Below the pieces are notes generated by a model that did not search any database, was not told the DNA's origin, and worked only from the letters and a program-made list of their open reading frames with translations. This document shows, one piece after another, positions 46,230 to 59,337 of a stretch of 64,000 nt of DNA. Source of the DNA: Clusia tigrina (taxonomy: Eukaryota; Arthropoda; Insecta; Diptera; Clusiidae); NCBI GenBank assembly GCA_920105625.2, contig OV050031.1:92633676-92697675 (forward strand). Reading direction: 5' to 3'. Numbering within the stretch: position 1 is the stretch's first letter; every line of letters starts with the position of its first letter. Both the position numbers and the translations under genes were made by a program.

Positions 46230-49200
46230 CCTAACTTCTATACGGTACGACCTACACCTATCAAAGTTTGCAACACACAAATGCATTTAACTTTTTACTG
46301 GAGCGTCATAAAACCCTGAAATTTTGTAACAATAAAGTACTCGAGCCTCTTGTCAATTTAAGCTATCGTTCAAAGCTATGCTACCCTTAAGTCCCAAATC
46401 AAACACTGATAAAACTTCAAATGGCCCTAACTTCTATACGGTACGTCCTACACCTATCAAAGTTTGCAACATACAAATGCTTGTAACTTTTTACTGGAGC
46501 GTCATAAAACCTTGAAATTTTGTAACAATAAAGTACTCGAAACTCTTGTCAATTTAAGCTAGCGCTGAAAGCTATGCTACCCTTGAGTCCCAAATCAAAC
46601 ACTGATAAAACTTCAAATGGCCCTAACTTCTATACGGTACGTCCTACACCTATCAAAGTTTGCAACATACAAATGCTTGTAACTTTTTACTGGAGCGTCA
46701 TAAAACCTTGAAACTTTGTAACAATAAAGTACTCGATCCTCTTGTCAATTTAAGCTATTGCTCAAAGCTATGCTACCCATGAATCCCAAATAAAACACTG
46801 ATAAAACTTGAAATGGCCTTAGCTTCTATTCGGTACGTCCTACACCTATCAAAGTTTGCAACATACAAATGCTTGTAACTTTTTACTGGAGCGTCATAAA
46901 ACCTTGAAATTTTGTAACAATAAAGTACTCGAGCCTCTTGTCTATTTAAGCGATCGATCAAAGCTATGCTACCCTTGAATCCCAAATAAAAAACTGATAA
47001 AACTTCAAATGGCCCTAACTTCTATACGGTACGACCTACACCTATCAAAGTAAGCAACATTTAAATGCTTGTAACTTTTCACTGGAGCGTCATAAAACCT
47101 TGAAACTTTGTAACAATAAAGCACTCGAGCCGCTTGTCAATTTAAGCTATCGCTCAAAGCTATGCTATCCTTAAGTCCCAAATTAAACACTGATAAAACT
47201 TCAAATGACCCTAAATTCTATACAGTACGTCCTACACCTATCAAAGTTTGCAACATACAAATGCTTGTAACTTTTTACTGGAGCGTCATAAAACCTTGAA
47301 ATATTGTAACAATGAAGTACTCGAGCCGCTTGTCAATTTAAGCTATCGCTCAAAGCTATGCTACCCTTGAGTCCCAAACCATACACTGATAAAACCTCAA
47401 ATGGCCCTAAATTCTGTACGGTACGTCCTACACCTATCAAAGTTTGCAACATATAAATGCTTGTAACTTTTTACTGGAGCGTCATAAAACCTTGAAATTT
47501 TGTAACAATAAAGTACTCGAGCCTCTTGTCAATTTAACCTATCGCTCAAAGCTATCCTACCCTAGAGTCTAAAATCAAACACTGATAAAACTTCAAATGG
47601 CCATAAGTTCTATACAGTACGTCCTACACCTATCAAAGTTTGCAACATACAAATGCTTGTAACTTTTTACTGGAGCGTCGTAAAACCTTGAAATTTTGTA
47701 ACAATAAAGTACTCGAGCCTCTTGTCAATTTAAGCTATCGCTCAAAGCTATGCTACCCTTGAGTCCCAAATCATACACTGATAAAACTTCAAATGGCCCT
47801 AAATTCTGTATGGTACGTCCTACACCTATCAAAGTTTGCAACACACAAATGCATTTAACTTTTTACTGGAGCGTCATAAAACCTTGAAATTTTGTAACAA
47901 TAAAGTACTCGAGCCTCTTGTCAATTTAAGCTAACGCTCAAAGCTATGCTACCCTTGAGTCCCAAATCAAACAATGATAAAACTTCAAATGGCCCTAACT
48001 TCTGTACGGTACGTCCTACACCTATCAAAGTTTGCAACATACAAATGCTTGTAACTTTTTACTGGAGCGTCATAAAACCTTGAAATTTTGTAACAATAAA
48101 GTACTCGAGCCTCTTGTCAATTTAAGCTATCGATCAAAGCTATGCTACCCTTGAATCCCAAATAAAAAACTGATAAAACTTCAAATGGCCCTAACTTCTA
48201 TACGGTACGACCTACACCTATCAAAGTTTGCAACACACAAATGCATTTAACTTTTTACTGGAGCGTCATAAAACCTTGAAATTTTGTAACAATAAAGTAC
48301 TCGAGCCTCTTGTCAATTTAAGCTATCGTTCAAAGCTATGCTACCCTTAAGTCCCAAATCAAACACTGATAAAACTTCAAATGGCCCTAACTTCTATACG
48401 GTACGTCCTACACCTATCAAAGTTTGCAACATACAAATGCTTGTAACTTTTTACTGGAGCGTCATAAAACCTTGAAATTTTGTAACAATAAAGTACTCGA
48501 AACTCTTGTCAATTTAAGCTAGCGCTGAAAGCTATGCTACCCTTGAGTCCCAAATCAAACACTGATAAAACTTCAAATGGCCCTAACTTCTATACGGTAC
48601 GTCCTACACCTATCAAAGTTTGCAACATACAAATGCTTGTAACTTTTTACTGGAGCGTCATAAAACCTTGAAACTTTGTAACAATAAAGTACTCGATCCT
48701 CTTGTCAATTTAAGCTATTGCTCAAAGCTATGCTACCCTTGAATCCCAAATAAAACACTGATAAAACTTGAAATGGCCTTAGCTTCTATTCGGTACGTCC
48801 TACACCTATCAAAGTTTGCAACATACAAATGCTTGTAACTTTTTACTGGAGCGTCATAAAACCTTGAAATTTTGTAACAATAAAGTACTCGAGCCTCTTG
48901 TCTATTTAAGCGATCGATCAAAGCTATGCTACCCTTGAATCCCAAATAAAAAACTGATAAAACTTCAAATGGCCCTAACTTCTATACGGTACGACCTACA
49001 CCTATCAAAGTAAGCAACATTTAAATGCTTGTAACTTTTCACTGGAGCGTCATAAAACCTTGAAACTTTGTAACAATAAAGCACTCGAGCCGCTTGTCAA
49101 TTTAAGCTATCGCTCAAAGCTATGCTATCCTTAAGTCCCAAATTAAACACTGATAAAACTTCAAATGACCCTAAATTCTATACAGTACGTCCTACACCTA

Positions 49201-50149
49201 TCAAAGTTTGCAACATACAAATGCTTGTAACTTTTTACTGGAGCGTCATAAAACCTTGAAATATTGTAACAATGAAGTACTCGAGCCGCTTGTCAATTTA
49301 AGCTATCGCTCAAAGCTATGCTACCCTTGAGTCCCAAACCATACACTGATAAAACCTCAAATGGCCCTAAATTCTGTACGGTACGTCCTACACCTATCAA
49401 AGTTTGCAACATATAAATGCTTGTAACTTTTTACTGGAGCGTCATAAAACCTTGAAATTTTGTAACAATAAAGTACTCGAGCCTCTTGTCAATTTAACCT
49501 ATCGCTCAAAGCTATCCTACCCTAGAGTCCCAAATCAAACACTGATAAAACTTCAAATGGCCATAAGTTCTATACAGTACGTCCTACACCTATCAAAGTT
49601 TGCAACATACAAATGCTTGTAACTTTTTACTGGAGCGTCGTAAAACCTTGAAATTTTGTAACAATAAAGTACTCGAGCCTCTTGTCAATTTAAGCTATCG
49701 CTCAAAGCTATGCTACCCTTGAGTCCCAAATCATACACTGATAAAACTTCAAATGGCCCTAAATTCTGTATGGTACGTCCTACACCTATCAAAGTTTGCA
49801 ACACACAAATGCATTTAACTTTTTACTGGAGCGTCATAAAACCTTGAAATTTTGTAACAATAAAGTACTCGAGCCTCTTGTCAATTTAAGCTATCGCTCA
49901 AAGCTATGCTACCCTTGAGTCCCAAATCAAACACTGATAAAACTTCAAATGGCCCTAACTTCTGTACGGTACGTCCTACACCTATCAAAGTTTGCAACAT
50001 ACAAATGCTTGTAACTTTTTACTGGAGCGTCATAAAACCTTGAAATTTTGTAACAATAAAGTACTCGAGCCTCTTGTCAATTTAAGCTATCGATCAAAGC
50101 TATGCTACCCTTGAATCCCAAATAAAAAACTGATAAAACTTCAAATGGC
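46230..50149 (+). repeat. 10-monomer HOR (1,960 bp), two tandem units
   Basis: Units are 46,230-48,189 and 48,190-50,149. Markers 1,960 bp apart include CTCGAAACTC (46,535 and 48,495), CGATCGATC (46,951 and 48,911), AATGAAG (47,311 and 49,271), the CCTAGAGTC tail and the GTATGGTACG/ACACAC monomer. Differences are few, for example AACCCTG against AACCTTG (about 46,315 and 48,275), CTACCCATG against CTACCCTTG, and CTAACGC with ACAATGAT against CTATCGC with ACACTGAT (about 47,932 and 49,892). Confidence 0.92.
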
Positions 50150-51130
50150 CCTAACTTCTATACGGTACGACCTACACCTATCAAAGTAAGCAACATTTAA
50201 ATGCTTGTAACTTTTCACTGGAGCGTCATAAAACCTTGAAACTTTGTAACAATAAAGCACTCGAGCCGCTTGTCAATTTAAGCTATCGCTCAAAGCTATG
50301 CTACCCTTAAGTCCCAAATTAAACACTGATAAAACTTCAAATGCCCCTAAATTCTATACAGTACGTCCTACACCTATCAAAGTTTGCAACATACAAATGC
50401 TTGTAACTTTTTACTGGAGCGTCATAAAACCTTGAAATATTGTAACAATGAAGTACTCGAGCCGCTTGTCAATTTAAGCTATCGCTCAAAGCTATGCTAC
50501 CCTTGAGTCCCAAACCATACACTGATAAAACTTCAAATGGCCCTAAATTCTGTACGGTACGTCCTACACCTATCAAAGTTTGCAACATATAAATGCTTGT
50601 AACTTTTTACTGGAGCGTCATAAAACCTTGAAATTTTGTAACAATAAAGTACTCGAGCCTCTTGTCAATTTAAGCTATCGCTCAAAGCTATCCTACCCTT
50701 GAGTCCCAAATCAAACACTGATAAAACTTCAAATGGCCATAAGTTCTATACAGTACGTCCTACAGCTATCAAAGTTTGCAACATACAAATGCTTGTAACT
50801 TTTTACTGGAGCGTCGTAAAACCTTGAAATTTTGTAACAATAAAGTACTCGAGCCTCTTGTCAATTTAAGCTATCGATCAAAGCTATGCTACCCTTGAGT
50901 CCCAAATCAAACACTGATAAAACTTCAAATGGCCCTAACTTCTATACAGTACGTCCTACACCTATCAAAGTTTGCAACATACAAATGCTTGTAACTTTTT
51001 ACTGGAGCGTCATAAAACCTTGAAACTTTGTAACAATAAAGTACTCGAGCCTCTTGTCAATTTAAGCTATTGCTCAAAGCTATGCTACCCTTGAGTCCCA
51101 AATCAAACACTGATAAAAATTCAAATGGCC
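48190..51130 (+). repeat. 2.9-kb segmental duplication, copy 1 (offset 6,076 bp)
   Basis: Fifteen monomers match 54,266-57,206 at 6,076 bp (31 monomers). Shared rare variants are CTCGAAACTC, CTCGATCC, CGATCGATC, ATATTGTAAC with AATGAAG, CCTAGAGTCCC, the ATGCCCC junction (50,343 and 56,419) and GCGTCGT. The match includes the second 10-monomer unit and the first part of the 4-monomer HOR. It ends where one copy has AATGAAG (51,231) and the other GAAACTTTGAAAC (about 57,300). Confidence 0.9.
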
Positions 51131-52697
51131 CTAACTTCTATACGGTACGTCCTACACCTATCAAAGTTTGCAACATACAAATGCTTGTAACTTTTTACTG
51201 GAGCGTCATAAAACCTTGAAATATTGTAACAATGAAGTACTCGAGCCGCTTGTCAATTTAAGCTATCGCTCAAAGCTATGCTACCCTTGAGTCCCAAACC
51301 ATACACTGATAAAACTTCAAATGGCCCTAAATTCTGTACGGTACGTCCTACACCTATCAAAGTTTGCAACATATAAATGCTTGTAACTTTTTACTGGAGC
51401 GTCATAAAACCTTGAAATTTTGTAACAATAAAGTACTCGAGCCTCTTGTCAATTTAAGCTATCGCTCAAAGCTATCCTACCCTTGAGTCCCAAATCAAAG
51501 ACTGATAAAACTTCAAATGGCCATAAGTTCTATACAGTACGTCCTACAGCTATCAAAGTTTGCAACATACAAATGCTTGTAACTTTTTACTGGAGCGTCG
51601 TAAAACCTTGAAATTTTGTAACAATAAAGTACTCGAGCCTCTTGTCAATTTAAGCTATCGCTCAAAGCTATGCTACCCTTGAGTCCCAAATCAAACACTG
51701 ATAAAACTTCAAATGGCCCTAACTTCTATACAGTACGTCCTACACCTATCAAAGTTTGCAACATACAAATGCTTGTAACTTTTTACTGGAGCGTCATAAA
51801 ACCTTGAAACTTTGTAACAATAAAGTACTCGAGCCTCTTGTCAATTTAAGCTATTGCTCAAAGCTATGCTACCCTTGAGTCCCAAATCAAACACTGATAA
51901 AAATTCAAATGGCCCTAACTTCTATACGGTACGTCCTACACCTATCAAAGTTTGCAACATACAAATGCTTGTAACTTTTTACTGGAGCATCATAAAACCT
52001 TGAAATATTGTAACAATGAAGTACTCGAGCCGCTTGTCAATTTAAGCTATCGCTCAAAGCTATGCTACCCTTGAGTCCCAAACCATACACTGATAAAACT
52101 TCAAATGGCCCTAAATTCTGTACGGTACGTCCTACACCTATCAAAGTTTGCAACATATAAATGCTTGTAACTTTTTACTGGAGCGTCATAAAACCTTGAA
52201 ATTTTGTAACAATAAAGTACTCGAGCCTCTTGTCAATTTAAGCTATCGCTCAAAGCTATCCTACCCTTGAGTCCCAAATCAAACACTGATAAAACTTCAA
52301 ATGGCCATAAGTTCTATACAGTACGTCCTACAGCTATCAAAGTTTGCAACATATAAATGCTTGTAACTTTTTACTGGAGCGTCGTAAAACCTTGAAATTT
52401 TGTAACAATAAAGTACTCGAGCCTCTTATCAATTTAAGCTATCGCTCAAAGCTATGCTACCCTTGAGTCCCAAATCAAACACTGATAAAACTTCAAATGG
52501 CCCTAACTTCTATACAGTACGTCCTACACCTATCAAAGTTTGCAACACACAAATGCTTGTAACTTTTTACTGGAGCGTCATAAAACCTTGAAACTTTGTA
52601 ACAATAAAGTACTCGAGCCTCTTGTCAATTTAAGCTATTGCTCAAAGCTATGCTACCCTTGAGTCCCAAATCAAACACTGATAAAAATTCAAATGGC
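50346..52697 (+). repeat. 4-monomer HOR (784 bp), three tandem units
   Basis: Units are 50,346-51,129, 51,130-51,913 and 51,914-52,697. AATGAAG occurs at 50,447, 51,231 and 52,015, exactly 784 bp apart. Order: ATATTGTAACAATGAAG with AAACCATACAC; AAATTCTG with CATATAAATG and CTATCCTACCC; GGCCATAAGTTC with ACAGCTATC and GCGTCGT; TATACAGTACG with GAAACTTTG, TATTGC and AAAATTCAAATGG. Few differences separate units (for example CAAAGACTG at about 51,498, GAGCATCAT at about 51,989 and CTTATCAATT at about 52,427). This is the most regular HOR in the window. Confidence 0.93.
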
Positions 52698-54265
52698 CCT
52701 AACTTCTATACGGTACGTCCTACACCTATCAAAGTTTGCAACATACAAATGCTTGTAACTTTTTACTGGAGCGTCATAAAACCTTGAAACTTTGAAACAA
52801 TAAAGTACTCGAGCCTCTTGTCAATTTAAGCTATTGCTCAAAGCTATGCTACCCTTGAGTCCCAAATCAAACACTGATAAAACTTCAAATGGCCCTAACT
52901 TCTATACGGTACGTCCTACACCTATCAAAGTTTGCAACATACAAATGCTTGTAACTTTTTACTGGAGCGTCATAAAACCTTGAAATTTTGTAAAAATAAA
53001 GTACTCGAGCCGCTTGTCAATTTAAGCTATCGCTCAAAGCTATGCTACCCTTGAGTCCCAAATCATACACTGATAAAACTTCAAATGGCCCTAAATTCTG
53101 TATGGTACGTCCTACACCTATCAAAGTTTGCAACACACAAATGCATTTAACTTTTTACTGGAGCGTCATAAAACCTTGAAATTTTGTAACAATAAAGTAC
53201 TCGAGCCTCTTGTCAATTTAAGCTAACGCTCAAAGCTATGCTACCCTTGAGTCCCAAATCAAACACTGATAAAACTTCAAATGGCCCTAACTTCTGTACG
53301 GTACGTCCTACACCTATCAAAGTTTGCAACATACAAATGATTGTAACTTTTTACTGGAGCGTCATAAAACCTTGAAATTTTGTAACAATCAAGTACTCGA
53401 GCCTCTTGTCAATTTAAGCTAACGCTCAAAGCTATGCTACCCTTGAGTCCCAAATCAAACACTGATAAAACTTCAAATGGCCCTAACTTCTGTACGGTAC
53501 GTCCTACACCTATCAAAGTTTGCAACATACAAATGATTGTAACTTTTTACTGGAGCGTCATAAAACCTTGAAATTTTGTAACAATCAAGTACTCGAGCCT
53601 CTTGTCAATTTAAGCTATCGCGCAAAGCTATGCTACCCTTGAGTCCCAAATCAAACACTGATAAAACTTCAAATGGCCCTAACTTCTATACGGTACGTCC
53701 TACACCTATCAAAGTTTGCAACATACAAATGCTTGTAACTTTTTACTGGAGCGTCATAAAACCATGAAACTTTGTAACAATAAAGTACTCGAGCCTCTTG
53801 TCAATTTAAGCTATCGCTCAAAGCTATGCTACCCTTGAATCCCAAATCAAATACTGATAAAACTTCAAATGGCCCTAACTTCTATACGGTACGTCCTACA
53901 CCTATCAAAGTTTGCAACACACAAATGCATTTAACTTTTTTCTGGAGCGTCATAAAACCCTGAAATTTTGTAACAATAAAGTACTCGAGCCTCTTGTCAA
54001 TTTAAGCTATCGCTCAAAGCTATGCTACCCTTAAGTCCCAAATCAAACACTGATACAACTTCAAATGGCCCTAACTTCTATACGGTACGTCCTACACCTA
54101 TCAAAGTTTGCAACATACAAATGCTTGTAACTTTTTACTGGAGCGTCATAAAACCTTGAAATTTTGTAACAATAAAGTACTCGAGCCTCTTGTCAATTTA
54201 AGCTATCGCTCAAAGCTATGCTACCCTTGAATCCCAAATCAAACACTGATAAAACTTCAAATTAC
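52698..54265 (+). repeat. Eight mixed monomers with a single-monomer tandem repeat
   Basis: Markers in order: GAAACTTTGAAAC (52,698); GTAAAAATAAAG (52,894); GTATGG with ACACAC and CTAACGC (53,090); two successive copies of AATGATTG with AATCAAG (53,286 and 53,482); CCATGAAACTTTG (53,678); ACACAC with TTTTTTCTGG and GATACAAC (53,874); then an ordinary copy ending AAATTACC. The first group recurs 4,508 bp downstream (GTAAAAATAAAG at 52,990 and 57,498). Confidence 0.82.
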
Positions 54266-57206
54266 CCTAACTTCTATAGGGTACGTCCTACACCTATCAA
54301 AGTTTGCAACACACAAATGCATTTAACTTTTTACTGGAGCGTCATAAAACCCTGAAATTTTGTAACAATAAAGTACTCGAGCCTCTTGTCAATTTAAGCT
54401 ATCGTTCAAAGCTATGCTACCCTTAAGTCCCAAATCAAACACTGATAAAACTTCAAATGGCCCTAACTTCTATACGGTACGTCCTACACCTATCAAAGTT
54501 TGCAACATACAAATGCTTGTAACTTTTTACTGGAGCGTCATAAAACCTTGAAATTTTGTAACAATAAAGTACTCGAAACTCTTGTCAATTTAAGCTAGCG
54601 CTGAAAGCTATGCTACCCTTGAGTCCCAAATCAAACACTGATAAAACTTCAAATGGCCCTAACTTCTATACGGTACGTCCTACACCTATCAAAGTTTGCA
54701 ACATACAAATGCTTGTAACTTTTTACTGGAGCGTCATAAAACCTTGAAACTTTGTAACAATAAAGTACTCGATCCTCTTGTCAATTTAAGCTATTGCTCA
54801 AAGCTATGCTACCCTTGAATCCCAAATAAAACACTGATAAAACTTCAAATGGCCTTAGCTTCTATTCGGTACGTCCTACACCTATCAAAGTTTGCAACAT
54901 ACAAATGCTTGTAACTTTTTACTGGAGCGTCATAAAACCTTGAAATTTTGTAACAATAAAGTACTCGAGCCTCTTGTCAATTTAAGCGATCGATCAAAGC
55001 TATGCTACCCTTGAATCCCAAATAAAAAACTGATAAAACTTCAAATGGCATTAACTTCTATACGGTACGACCTACACCTATCAAAGTAAGCAACATTTAA
55101 ATGCTTGTAACTTTTCACTGGAGCGTCATAAAACCTTGAAACTTTGTAACAATAAAGCACTCGAGCCGCTTGTCAATTTAAGCTATCGCTCAAAGCTATG
55201 CTATCCTTAAGTCCCAAATTAAACACTGATAAAACTTCAAATGACCCTAAATTCTATACAGTACGTCCTACACCTATCAAAGTTTGCAACATACAAATGC
55301 TTGTAACTTTTTACTGGAGCGTCATAAAACCTTGAAATATTGTAACAATGAAGTACTCGAGCCGCTTGTCAATTTAAGCTATCGCTCAAAGCTATGCTAC
55401 CCTTGAGTCCCAAACCATACACTGATAAAACTTCAAATGGCCCTAAATTCTGTACGGTACGTCCTACACCTATCAAAGTTTGCAACATATAAATGCTTGT
55501 AACTTTTTACTGGAGCGTCATAAAACCTTGAAATTTTGTAACAATAAAGTACTCGAGCCTCTTGTCAATTTAACCTATCGCTCAAAGCTATCCTACCCTA
55601 GAGTCCCAAATCAAACACTGATAAAACTTCAAATGGCCATAAGTTCTATACAGTACGTCCTACACCTATCAAAGTTTGCAACATACAAATGCTTGTAACT
55701 TTTTACTGGAGCGTCGTAAAACCTTGAAATTTTGTAACAATAAAGTACTCGAGCCTCTTGTCAATTTAAGCTATCGCTCAAAGCTATGCTACCCTTGAGT
55801 CCCAAATCATACACTGATAAAACTTCAAATGGCCCTAAATTCTGTATGGTACGTCCTACACCTATCAAAGTTTGCAACACACAAATGCATTTAACTTTTT
55901 ACTGGAGCGTCATAAAACCTTGAAATTTTGTAACAATAAAGTACTCGAGCCTCTTGTCAATTTAAGCTAACGCTCAAAGCTATGCTACCCTTGAGTCCCA
56001 AATCAAACACTGATAAAACTTCAAATGGCCCTAACTTCTGTACGGTACGTCCTACACCTATCAAAGTTTGCAACATACAAATGCTTGTAACTTTTTACTG
56101 GAGCGTCATAAAACCTTGAAATTTTGTAACAATAAAGTACTCGAGCCTCTTGTCAATTTAAGCTATCGATCAAAGCTATGCTACCCTTGAATCCCAAATA
56201 AAAAACTGATAAAACTTCAAATGGCCCTAACTTCTATACGGTACGACCTACACCTATCAAAGTAAGCAACATTTAAATGCTTGTAACTTTTCACTGGAGC
56301 GTCATAAAACCTTGAAACTTTGTAACAATAAAGCACTCGAGCCGCTTGTCAATTTAAGCTATCGCTCAAAGCTATGCTACCCTTAAGTCCCAAATTAAAC
56401 ACTGATAAAACTTCAAATGCCCCTAAATTCTATACAGTACGTCCTACACCTATCAAAGTTTGCAACATACAAATGCTTGTAACTTTTTACTGGAGCGTCA
56501 TAAAACCTTGAAATATTGTAACAATGAAGTACTCGAGCCGCTTGTCAATTTAAGCTATCGCTCAAAGCTATGCTACCCTTGAGTCCCAAACCATACACTG
56601 ATAAAACTTCAAATGGCCCTAAATTCTGTACGGTACGTCCTACACCTATCAAAGTTTGCAACATATAAATGCTTGTAACTTTTTACTGGAGCGTCATAAA
56701 ACCTTGAAATTTTGTAACAATAAAGTACTCGAGCCTCTTGTCAATTTAAGCTATCGCTCAAAGCTATCCTACCCTTGAGTCCCAAATCAAACACTGATAA
56801 AACTTCAAATGGCCATAAGTTCTATACAGTACGTCCTACAGCTATCAAAGTTTGCAACATACAAATGCTTGTAACTTTTTACTGGAGCGTCGTAAAACCT
56901 TGAAATTTTGTAACAATAAAGTACTCGAGCCTCTTGTCAATTTAAGCTATCGCTCAAAGCTATGCTACCCTTGAGTCCCAAATCAAACACTGATAAAACT
57001 TCAAATGGCCCTAACTTCTATACAGTACGTCCTACACCTATCAAAGTTTGCAACATACAAATGCTTGTAACTTTTTACTGGAGCGTCATAAAACCTTGAA
57101 ACTTTGTAACAATAAAGTACTCGAGCCTCTTGTCAATTTAAGCTATTGCTCAAAGCTATGCTACCCTTGAGTCCCAAATCAAACACTGATAAAAATTCAA
57201 ATGGCC
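54266..57206 (+). repeat. 2.9-kb segmental duplication, copy 2
   Basis: Counterpart of 48,190-51,130. Informative differences: copy 2 keeps TCAATTTAAGCGATCG at about 54,976 where both 10-monomer units have TCTATTTAAGCGATCG, and CTTCAAATGG where they have CTTGAAATGG. The copy at 54 kb is therefore ancestral at these sites, and the 10-monomer pair at 46-50 kb shares later changes. Confidence 0.9.
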
Positions 57207-59275
57207 CTAACTTCTATACGGTACGTCCTACACCTATCAAAGTTTGCAACATACAAATGCTTGTAACTTTTTACTGGAGCGTCATAAAACCTTGAAACTT
57301 TGAAACAATAAAGTACTCGAGCCTCTTGTCAATTTAAGCTATTGCTCAAAGCTATGCTACCCTTGAGTCCCAAATCAAACACTGATAAAAATTCAAATGG
57401 CCCTAACTTCTATACGGTACGTCCTACACCTATCAAAGTTTGCAACATACAAATGCTTGTAACTTTTTACTGGAGCGTCATAAAACCTTGAAATTTTGTA
57501 AAAATAAAGTACTCGAGCCGCTTGTCAATTTAAGCTATCGCTCAAAGCTATGCTACCCTTGAGTCCCAAATCATACACTGATAAAACTTCAAATGGCCCT
57601 AAATTCTGTATGGTACGTCCTACACCTATCAAAGTTTGCAACACACAAATGCATTTAACTTTTTACAGGAGCGTCATAAAACCTTGAAATTTTGTAACAA
57701 TAAAGTACTCGAGCCTCTTGTCAATTAAAGCTAACGCTCAAAGCTATGCTACCCTTGAGTCCCAAATCAAACACTGATAAAACTTCAAATGGCCCTAACT
57801 TCTGTACGGTACGTCCTACACCTATCAAAGTTTGCAACATACAAATGCTTGTAACTTTTTACTGGAGCGTCATAAAACCTTGAAATTTTGTAACAATAAA
57901 GTACTCGAGCCTCTTGTCAATTTAAGCTATCGCTCAAAGCTATCCTACCGTTGAGTCCCAAATCAAACACTGATAAAACTTCAAATGGCCATAAGTTCTA
58001 TACAGTACGTCCTACAGCTATCAAAGTTTGTAACATACAAATGCTTGTAACTTTTTACTGGAGCGTCGTAAAACCTTGAAATTTTGTAACAATAAAGTAC
58101 TCGAGCCTCTTGTCAATTTAAGCTATCGCTCAAAGCTATGCTACCCTTGAGTCCCAAATCAAACACTGATAAAACTTCAAATGGCCCTAAATTCTGTATG
58201 GTACGTCCTACACCTATCAAAGTTTGCAACACACAAATGCATTTAACTTTTTACTGGAGCGTCATAAAACCTTGAAATTTTGTAACAATAAAGTACTCGA
58301 GCCTCTTGTCAATTTAAGCTAACGCTCAAAGCTATGCTACCCTTGAGTCCCAAATCAAACACTGATAAAACTTCAAATGGCCCTAACTTCTGTACGGTAC
58401 GTCCTACACCTATCAAAGTTTGCAACATACAAATGCTTGTAACTTTTTACTGGAGCGTCATAAAACCTTGAAATTTTGTAACAATAAAGTACTCGAGCCT
58501 CTTGTCAATTTAAGCTATCGATCAAAGCTATGCTACCCCTGAATCCCAAATAAAAAACTGATAAAACTTCAAATGGCCCTAACTTCTATACGGTACGACC
58601 TACACCTATCAAAGTAAGCAACTTTTAAATGCTTGTAACTTTTCACTGGAGCGTCATAAAACCTTGAAACTTTGTAACAATAAAGCACTCGAGCCGCTTG
58701 TCAATTTAAGCTATCGCTCAAAGCTATGCTACCCTTAAGTCCCAAATTAAACACTGATAAAACTTCAAATGACCCTAAATTCTATACAGTACGTCCTACA
58801 CCTATCAAAGTTTGCAACATACAAATGCTTGTAACTTTTTACTGGAGCGTCATAAAACCTTGAAATATTGTAACAATAAAGTACTCGAGCCTCTTGTCAA
58901 TTTAAGCTATCGCTCAAAGCTATGCTACCCTTGAGTCCCAAATCAAACACTGATAAAACTTCAAATGGCCCTAACTTCTTTACAGTACGTCCTACACCTA
59001 TCAAAGTTTGCAACATACAAATGCTTGTAACTTTTCACTGGAGCGTCATAAAACCTTGAAACTTTGAAACAATAAAGTACTCGAGCCTCTTGTCAATTTA
59101 AGCTATTGCTCAAAGCTATGCTACCCTTGAGTCCCAAATCAAACACTGATAAAAATTCAAATGGCCCTAACTTCTATACGGTACGTCCTACACCTATCAA
59201 AGTTTGCAACATACAAATGCTTGTAACTTTTTACTGGAGCGTCATAAAACCTTGAAATTTTGTAACAATAAAGAA
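57207..59275 (+). repeat. Mixed monomers, copy 1 of a 5,151-bp-spaced repeat
   Basis: Contains GAAACTTTGAAAC, GTAAAAATAAAG, GTATGG/ACACAC with CTAACGC, CTATCCTACCGTTG (57,941), TTTGTAACATAC with GCGTCGT, and TACGACC with GTAAGCAACTTTTAAATG. The block from about 57,600 to 58,830 recurs at about 62,750-64,000. The offset is 5,151 bp, which is 27 monomers minus the intervening 141-bp deletion. Confidence 0.85.
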
Positions 59276-59337
59276 CTCGAGCCTCTTGTCAATTTAAGCT
59301 ATCGATCAAAGCTATGCTACCCTTGAATCCCTCGAGC
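59276..59337 (+). other. 141-bp deletion junction (55-bp truncated monomer)
   Basis: Two successive CTCGAG sites lie only 55 bp apart (59,276 and 59,331) instead of 196. The sequence runs CTTGAATCCC directly into TCGAGCCGC, so monomer position about 165 is joined to position 111 of the following copy and 141 bp are missing. At most one base (C) is shared at the join, so this looks like illegitimate end joining and not in-register crossover. It is the only large irregularity in the window. Confidence 0.95.
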
